In this document: positions 35,362 to 40,338 of the stretch, one piece after another
Layout: the number at the start of each line of letters is the position of its first letter
Numbering within the stretch: position 1 is the first letter of the stretch
Assembly: GCF_000374045.1 (NCBI RefSeq)
Contig: NZ_KB893336.1
Coordinates: 1-40,338 of the forward strand
Reading direction: 5' to 3'
DNA length: 40,338 nucleotides
DNA from: Segetibacter koreensis DSM 18137
GTDB lineage: Bacteria; Bacteroidota; Bacteroidia; Chitinophagales; Chitinophagaceae
Program-made: the position numbers and the translations under genes
Notes under the pieces: model-generated
Databases searched by the model: none
What the model was told of the DNA's origin: nothing
What the model saw: only the letters and a program-made list of their open reading frames with translations

Positions 35362-37851
35362 CTATTTTTCACCTGAATTATCTTTTTTATTCTTTTCTCT
35401 ATCATCTTTCTTTTGTTTATCGTCTTTCTTTCTCAATTTTTTAAAAAGGTCCAGCTTAAATTTAATATTTCCATCATCGCCCGGCTTTCCTCTCACATAA
35501 ATACTGGCTCCACCTTTTGCGTCAGCACCCTTATTCTCCAGCTTATAATCATCATCTCTTTTCTTAATATTGCTTATAGGTATTTGTATACTTATGTCTG
35601 TTTTGCCGCGCAAACTATATACCCCTTCTACAAACAGTGTAAGTACCGTTGACTCAATTTCCATTCTATTAATTATTATCTCCCTGTCTTTAATATCAAA
35701 CCGGTCTTTAAGCTCAGCAAAATATATTTCGTCAAAGTTTCTTCTGGTAAACGCTGCATCCTGAATTTTTCGTAAAGGCTCATAATGAAGTAATGCACCC
35801 TTTTTTAGTGAAAAGTCTACATAGCCTTCCATATTCATCGGTTTTCCTGCCAGATCGCGATCTATGTCCATCGTAACATCTGCTGTAGATGTTAGCTTGC
35901 CCCGCAAGTTTTCAGAAGTGATGCCATTCTGACCAAAATTATCAAAAGCATAAAAAACCTTATTCACATCTGCATTCTGAATGTTTGCTTTTATTTTAGC
36001 TGAATAATACCTGCTGCTTTTTTCATTTAAATAACCACTTATACTCATTGATCCACCGCCATGACTGAGGCTTATATTATTTAAAACCCAATTTTCATTT
36101 ATGAGCCCAAGGGATGCCCTAACATTCGTTCCGGTAAATCTCTTGTATATTAGTTGATCTGTCTTGACATCTACATGGAAGTTTGCCTGGCTAACTATTT
36201 CATCGAGATTTTTACCAATCTTAGATTTTAAATTATTTTTCCTTGTTGTCGCGATACGTTTTTGTAAAAGAGAAGTAAAGCTCGCAAGGTTTAGAGAGGG
36301 AGAGTACAAGTTCCAATCCAGGAACATTTTGCCGGGATTGGTTTTGAGAAGTGCAAGCAGATTTTTACCACTTCCGTTCATTATAATTTTGCTACCCTGC
36401 ACATTACCCCTGAGATCGTTTACATACACATCTGAATTTTTAAAAACGATATTACCATTTACATCTTTCATCTCGATATTCCTCGGGTGATACATTAATA
36501 TACCGTTTGAAAATGTAAGCTTACCATTCAATAAAGTGTTTTCTTTGGTGTTTTCCTGCAGCGGACCGGAGTAGATGATATCTAATGTGCCTTTCCCCTG
36601 GTGCACGTCAAATGTGCTGCTTGCAATTAATGTATTTAATTGAGAAAGATCAAAATCTGTTTTAATATCTGCATTTACTACAGGAACCTGAAGGTTATTA
36701 ATATAAATGTCTTTTGACTTTATAGCCAAGTTTTGCCAGGTGCCGGTGAAATTATGAAAACGAAGTCTTGAGTTAGGATCCTTACGCGGCAACCCCACTA
36801 CCACCTCATTGGTATAGGAACCGGTAAAAGAGCAATTTGTAAAACTGGCATAAGGAGACTGCACGTTGTTTTCGCGGCAAGTATACGTTGCATTTACAAG
36901 AGGGTCTCCTCCATTGAGTGGACCACTTATTTCTGCCTTTACCTCATTTACTGGTTTGTCAAGTTTTACTATTGACAAAGCAGTTGATTTCGCTTCTGGC
37001 AATAAAGTTCGGGCAAAATCATAATCAAGATTTTTAGTAGCTATGTTCAAAGAAAATGTGGACGCTTTCGTAAAATGAAAAGCCCCCGATATTTTAAAAA
37101 GATGATTTTTTATATTAATATCAATATTATTAAAAGCAAGTTGTTTTTTTATCTTATTAAAATGCACATCAAAATTTCCTTCAACTTTTGCATCCTTTAA
37201 AAAACTACCGGCAGCGGTGTTAAAAGCAAGGGTATGAACAAGAATATTATTCTTTGTTTTAAATGTAAGGGCAGAGTCGGTATTTATGATATTGCAGGTG
37301 TATCTTTTTACATCAAAATCATACAGTTTTGATTTTTTCCGGTCGTCAAAAATCAGTCTTACATCTCTTAATCTTATAGTTTCTATTTCTAGTTTTGATG
37401 CAGGCGTTTTTGTTGTTGCCCGCATATCAGACTTGGGAGAAAACAGGTAGGCGTTTGTGTACCCTGTTGAATCTTTGTAAACGTACAACTGTCCATCATC
37501 AAGACGTACACCATTTACGGGGTTACTCTTTTGTATAATGCTTATGACACTTAAATTAAGATATATCTTTTTTGCCACAAAAAATGGATGATGATGCTGA
37601 CTAAAAAGAGTGTCTTTTATAGAAACATTTTCAAGTAAAACAGAAATACCCGGAAAGGTGCTTAGAAAACCGAGGCTTATATCACCAATTTGTATATCAC
37701 CGTTTAATTTATCAGCAACCTGTTCTTTTATTTGCTCAATTATACTTTTTTTATTAAATGTTACGTAAGTGTAAGCCGCGAGATATACAAATAAAAGTAC
37801 CGCGACAAAAACGCCAATGCCTTTAGCTATATATCGTAAATATTTTTTCAA
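35362..37851 (-). CDS. AsmA-family envelope protein
   Basis: This 829-residue protein starts at a TTG (no in-frame ATG before an upstream stop). An N-terminal membrane helix (about 12-30) is followed by DISLGFLSTFPGISVLLENVSIKD, typical of the AsmA N-terminus. The long periplasmic part is repetitive beta structure, and the AsmA-like C-terminal region (about 560-780) contains SISGYLNEKSSRYYSAKIKANIQNADVNKVF and VDFSLKKGALLHYEPL. AsmA/TamB-like proteins form long grooves that handle lipids between the two membranes. The last 40 residues are almost all Lys, Asp and Glu, an unusual charged tail. A well-spaced promoter lies just upstream. Confidence 0.88.
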   Translation of the reverse strand: MKKYLRYIAKGIGVFVAVLLFVYLAAYTYVTFNKKSIIEQIKEQVADKLNGDIQIGDISLGFLSTFPGISVLLENVSIKDTLFSQHHHPFFVAKKIYLNLSVISIIQKSNPVNGVRLDDGQLYVYKDSTGYTNAYLFSPKSDMRATTKTPASKLEIETIRLRDVRLIFDDRKKSKLYDFDVKRYTCNIINTDSALTFKTKNNILVHTLAFNTAAGSFLKDAKVEGNFDVHFNKIKKQLAFNNIDINIKNHLFKISGAFHFTKASTFSLNIATKNLDYDFARTLLPEAKSTALSIVKLDKPVNEVKAEISGPLNGGDPLVNATYTCRENNVQSPYASFTNCSFTGSYTNEVVVGLPRKDPNSRLRFHNFTGTWQNLAIKSKDIYINNLQVPVVNADIKTDFDLSQLNTLIASSTFDVHQGKGTLDIIYSGPLQENTKENTLLNGKLTFSNGILMYHPRNIEMKDVNGNIVFKNSDVYVNDLRGNVQGSKIIMNGSGKNLLALLKTNPGKMFLDWNLYSPSLNLASFTSLLQKRIATTRKNNLKSKIGKNLDEIVSQANFHVDVKTDQLIYKRFTGTNVRASLGLINENWVLNNISLSHGGGSMSISGYLNEKSSRYYSAKIKANIQNADVNKVFYAFDNFGQNGITSENLRGKLTSTADVTMDIDRDLAGKPMNMEGYVDFSLKKGALLHYEPLRKIQDAAFTRRNFDEIYFAELKDRFDIKDREIIINRMEIESTVLTLFVEGVYSLRGKTDISIQIPISNIKKRDDDYKLENKGADAKGGASIYVRGKPGDDGNIKFKLDLFKKLRKKDDKQKKDDREKNKKDNSGEK

Positions 37852-37867
37852 CCGACTAATAAAGTTA

Positions 37868-37898
37868 AAAATCTATGCCATCATAGCAACTAAACAAA
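37868..37898 (-). promoter_or_regulatory. candidate promoter for the AsmA gene
   Basis: On the minus strand TTTG (37898-37895), exactly 19 bases, then TAGATTTT (37875-37868), a one-base mismatch to TAnnTTTG. Transcription would start near 37861, about 10 bases before the TTG start at 37851, which supports that start. Confidence 0.5.
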
Positions 37899-38076
37899 GG
37901 CCTTATAGATTAAGTTCTTATAATTTTTTAAATAATGACAATATCCAGTGCAAGCAAGGGGATCGTACCAGTAAAGGGTTTAGGACAAATAAGTTTATTC
38001 AGTTGTACAAACAAGGGTCGCCACGATAACTAGATTGGTAGTGAACGAAAATGTTACATCACCGATAATATTTGCT

Positions 38077-38808
38077 TTAAAACTTATTACCGAGAATATA
38101 CGGCATCATCGCTCTCCACGTAGGCCAGTCATGTTTTACATCCTTCCCCCAGATGTCCAGGTTGCACCAAATTCCTTTGTCATAAAGCACAGAGGCAAAT
38201 CGACGTGACGCTTCCGGGTCTTCATATTCTCCACTTCCTGAATATATATGAATATGATGGCTTGCTTTTATTTTATCAAGAAAAAAGGGGTCAGACAAAT
38301 TAGGAACATAATGAATCGGACTGTTATAATACACTTGCTCATCCCAGTATCCACGAGTATATTCTGTTAAATCATATACTCCACTCATTGATATTGCTCC
38401 ATTTATTATATCAGGTCTTTTAAGAAACAGGTTCGTAGCGTGCAGCGCGCCAAATGATGCACCTGATGTATATATAAAAGTTTCATTGCTTGTAGCATGT
38501 CGAATAAAAGGGATTACTTCATGAAACACATATTCATTATACTGGTTGTGTCGTATAGCTCTGTGAGCAGGTTCCATATGGTAATTAAGCCAGCTTTCCT
38601 TATTAATGCTATCAATACTAAAAACACGCATCTTGCCAGCATTTATCATTGGCTCAAGTGCCTGTATTAATTCAAAACGCTCATACTCGAGGTAATCAGC
38701 TGCGGCCGTTGGCACTAATAAAACAACAAATCCGTAGTGGCCATATGAAGCGATAGGCATTTCTTTATTAAGCGCATGGCTATACCAGGAAGTTATTTCT
38801 CTTCTCAT
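38077..38808 (-). CDS. esterase-family alpha/beta hydrolase
   Basis: This 243-residue protein has no signal peptide. Ser118 sits in the nucleophile elbow TSGASFGALHA (GxSxG), His226 in DVKHDWPTWRAMMPYILG is the likely catalytic His, and the acid is probably in GSGEYEDPEASRRF (about 192-205). The layout resembles esterase D/FrsA-type and antigen 85-like esterases annotated simply as esterase family. Chemical substrate unknown. The region between it and the glycosyltransferase (490 bp) carries inverted repeats, so they are probably separate transcripts. Confidence 0.85.
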   Translation of the reverse strand: MRREITSWYSHALNKEMPIASYGHYGFVVLLVPTAAADYLEYERFELIQALEPMINAGKMRVFSIDSINKESWLNYHMEPAHRAIRHNQYNEYVFHEVIPFIRHATSNETFIYTSGASFGALHATNLFLKRPDIINGAISMSGVYDLTEYTRGYWDEQVYYNSPIHYVPNLSDPFFLDKIKASHHIHIYSGSGEYEDPEASRRFASVLYDKGIWCNLDIWGKDVKHDWPTWRAMMPYILGNKF

Positions 38809-38965
38809 AAGACATAAAATAAATATACAAATTTTTATAAAGGACGGCTAGTTTCTGTTTTAGGCAATAAATTTTTTATCGTGAAAACCTATATAGTAGT
38901 TGCGGAATAAATTTAATCTATTGCGAGAAGCAAATCATAAGAAAATAGAGGAAAATGAAAAAAAC

Positions 38966-39047
38966 TTATATGGTGAAAAAAAGTTGGCAAATTGGAAATA
39001 ATGCAAGCAATCGTTAGAGGCCGAACCAGCTCTTTTTCACCATATAA
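38966..39047. repeat. 18-bp inverted repeat, 46-base interior
   Basis: TTATATGGTGAAAAAAAG (38966-38983) and its reverse complement at 39030-39047 match at 17 of 18 positions. The 46-base interior has no coding sense. There is no T-run after the stem. Could be a small non-autonomous element, an operator or an mRNA structure. Confidence 0.6.
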
Positions 39048-39128
39048 CCCGTGGGGTTTGAAAACGTTATACTTCTTTTTTGAAATATGAAGCAATTTAA
39101 TTCTTTACTTAGAATTAAAAATCACAAA

Positions 39129-39146
39129 AACTAACTATCGTTAGTT
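39129..39146. repeat. small palindrome AACTAAC-TATC-GTTAGTT
   Basis: Perfect 7-bp arms around a 4-base loop, about 150 bp after the stop codon of the glycosyltransferase gene. The TCGTTAG part also occurs as ATCGTTAGAG inside the larger inverted repeat nearby (39010-39019). Possible protein-binding site. Confidence 0.4.
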
Positions 39147-39298
39147 CGTAAACAGCCTTGTAAAGATGGTGCTTTTTTTAAATAAAACCACATCTTTTTC
39201 AAAAAACTTTAAACAAAAAATTCTTTCGTATAAAAATATGGGTGTGGTTTGAGCTGCATACATTTCAAATTGTGTTTCAATCTCATTAGAGAAAAAAT

Positions 39299-39913
39299 TT
39301 ATAGTGGTTCTTCTTCCAGCTTCGTTAATATATCAGTTTGTAACAGGTCGTCGATGTCTTCCAAATTATTAAGTTGGGAAAGTTGTGAGCAGGTTAATCC
39401 GAGCGTATTAATGGTTTCCAATGTATCGTTCAATAGGGTTGTTTTGCCCCAGTCTTTATTTGTAAAAACATCCCGGTAAACCTTACTCATTCCCACCAGG
39501 TAGTAACCACCGTCATTTGCCGGGCCGATCACTATATCACTTTGACGCAGTTTTTCAAAAGCTTCGTTCAATATTTCCGTTTCGAGTTGATAACAGTCAC
39601 TTCCAATGATGCATATATTTTTTAAACCTAAATCAAAAACTTTTTTAAAAGCATTCATCATTCTTTCACCAATGTCGTCACCTTCCTGAACATGTTTTGA
39701 AAATACGTTGTCATCAAAAACATCATTTATATGAATGTAATGCGAATAGAAAACAAAGAGATTGCACTTGCACTGTATAGTAATATCTTTAGTGTACTCC
39801 AGTAAATACTTATATACCTCGAGCGTTTTCTCATCTCCTATACTTTTAGCAAGACGCTTTTTCACTTTCCCCTTCTCTGAATTCCGAACGAATATAATTA
39901 AAGCATTTTCCAT
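39299..39913 (-). CDS. TIGR04282/DUF2064 family glycosyltransferase
   Basis: This 204-residue protein begins ALIIFVRNSEKGKVKKRLAKSIG, the usual opening F-x-[KR]-x-P/S-x-x-G-K-V-K-[TK]-R-L of the family. It continues with GDDIGERMMNAF, NICIIGSDCYQLETEIL (metal-binding aspartate region) and IGPANDGGYYLVGM (the DGGYYL motif), all typical of DUF2064 GT-A-fold transferases. Some relatives sit next to arsenosugar (ArsS) genes, others in lipid or glycan clusters; no such partner is visible here, and the side upstream is interrupted by the IS3 element, so the original neighbours may be lost. Probably cytoplasmic and nucleotide-sugar dependent; product unknown. Confidence 0.88.
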   Translation of the reverse strand: MENALIIFVRNSEKGKVKKRLAKSIGDEKTLEVYKYLLEYTKDITIQCKCNLFVFYSHYIHINDVFDDNVFSKHVQEGDDIGERMMNAFKKVFDLGLKNICIIGSDCYQLETEILNEAFEKLRQSDIVIGPANDGGYYLVGMSKVYRDVFTNKDWGKTTLLNDTLETINTLGLTCSQLSQLNNLEDIDDLLQTDILTKLEEEPL

Positions 39914-39983
39914 AAATTGGCTTTATAGTTTTAACATAAAAGCAAATAAATAGTTTTAGTAATTGTATTTATAATACTCCTAA

Positions 39984-40015
39984 AACTTGTTTTGAAAAAT
40001 TTTTCAAAACAAGTT
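39984..40015. repeat. perfect 32-bp palindrome near the IS3 end
   Basis: Two 16-base arms, the left one AACTTGTTTTGAAAAA, are exactly complementary with no spacer. It lies 70 bp upstream of the glycosyltransferase start and 45 bp outside the IS3 end. It might stop transcription leaving the IS, act as an operator, or form a cruciform. Confidence 0.65.
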
Positions 40016-40060
40016 ATTGCTATGTAATTAATAAAAAAAAAGCCATCTCTTTACAGAAAT

Positions 40061-40338
40061 TGACCTCCTCCCATTTTTACTGCCAACTTAAATTGGAGAT
40101 TCGGGCTTGTTGATATACATTTTAACCACTTCATTTGGGGTCATTCCGTTTAAGGAACTATGAGGTCTGAAGTGATTGTATTCCTCTCTCCAGTTTTTTA
40201 TCTTTTCATCGGCATCCTGTATCGATAGAAACCAGTTAATATTTAAACATTCATCTCTGAAGCTTCCATTAAATGATTCTATAAAGGGATTATCTGTTGG
40301 TTTTCCTGGTCTTGAGAAGTCTAAAGTTACTTTATTTT
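40061..40338 (-). mobile_element. IS3-family insertion sequence, end with terminal repeat (cut by window edge)
   Basis: The element end appears to be TGACCTCCTCCCATTTTTAC starting at 40061, which has the TG start and C-rich pattern of IS3-family inverted repeats, most like the IS407 group. The OrfB stop codon is 27 bases inside this end. The other end, OrfA and the target duplication are outside the window. Confidence 0.75.
40088..40338 (-). CDS. IS3-family transposase OrfB, C-terminal part (cut by window edge)
   Basis: The minus strand reads 82 residues from the right edge to a TAA at 40088. It shows [20 protein letters not shown] with the last catalytic Glu of the DDE triad, then [32 protein letters not shown] and the C-terminal MTPNEV. 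This is the classic integrase core ending of IS3-family OrfB proteins (rve domain). No stop or frameshift is seen in the visible part, so the copy may be intact. Confidence 0.92.
   Translation of the reverse strand, partial: NKVTLDFSRPGKPTDNPFIESFNGSFRDECLNINWFLSIQDADEKIKNWREEYNHFRPHSSLNGMTPNEVVKMYINKPESPI

Larger units (their letters stand above)
38809..39298. other. 490-bp gap with inverted repeats
   Basis: No credible gene. It contains two structures listed separately: a long inverted repeat at 38966-39047 and a small palindrome at 39129-39146. The remaining sequence is A/T-rich. Confidence 0.45.

Noticed and set aside
37817-38029. Plus-strand 70-codon frame
   Set aside because: Antisense to the AsmA start and promoter; no family likeness.
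1-40338. A defence island or composite transposon bounded by the two insertion sequences
   Set aside because: The two elements belong to different families (IS1595 and IS3), no defence genes were recognised between them, and the content is mostly ordinary chromosomal genes such as obgE and pfkB.
1-40338. tRNA, rRNA, CRISPR array or known riboswitch
   Set aside because: No cloverleaf, regular spacer-repeat array or recognisable aptamer pattern was seen by eye; a covariance-model search would be needed to exclude small RNAs.

Overview
The window looks like chromosomal DNA of a Bacteroidota member, probably in or near Chitinophagaceae. The evidence is low GC, start codons without strong Shine-Dalgarno sequences, several matches to the Bacteroidota promoter (TTTG, 19 bp, TAnnTTTG), type IX secretion (T9SS) C-terminal sorting domains, a TPR/LytS-type kinase with a LytTR regulator, and an Obg GTPase of the Bacteroidota type. 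No RNA gene, CRISPR array or prophage is visible. Both ends are cut insertion sequences: an IS1595-type transposase N-terminus at the left edge and the C-terminal end of an IS3-family OrfB at the right edge.

Layout. 0.3-5 kb: an unrecognised lipoprotein, then two overlapping ABC exporter half-transporters that form an asymmetric heterodimer. 5.3-10.2 kb: an ACS-type MFS permease, a secreted DNase I-fold nuclease/phosphatase, a PdxI-like aldo/keto reductase and a secreted beta-propeller. 10.5-13.1 kb: a GMC flavoprotein dehydrogenase with a Cys cluster and its Tat-signal partner subunit, separated by a nested inverted-repeat structure. 13.5-20.7 kb: an eight-PAS soluble histidine kinase, then a TPR sensor kinase (LytS type) and a LytTR response regulator. 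21-27 kb: a repetitive tail-fibre-like protein with an S74 self-cleaving chaperone and a T9SS tail, a rhomboid protease, and a DNRLRE/malectin T9SS protein.

27-30.2 kb (minus strand): FixH, a SafE-like membrane protein and PfkB (probably one operon), then a MOSC protein. 30.5-34 kb: a penicillin-acylase-family Ntn hydrolase, a Dabb protein and a small secreted protein, the last two with clear terminators. 34-40 kb (minus strand): Obg, a large AsmA-family envelope protein, an esterase-like alpha/beta hydrolase and a TIGR04282/DUF2064 glycosyltransferase, then the IS3 end.

Most of the content is ordinary accessory metabolism, envelope and signalling. I found no clear defence island or obviously new multi-gene system. 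The most unusual items are the S74 plus T9SS fusion, the FAD-GDH-like pair without a cytochrome, the nested inverted repeat between those two genes, a 25-codon leader-peptide-like ORF upstream of the ABC exporter, and several perfect palindromes. Domain assignments come from reading the sequence; no database search was run.
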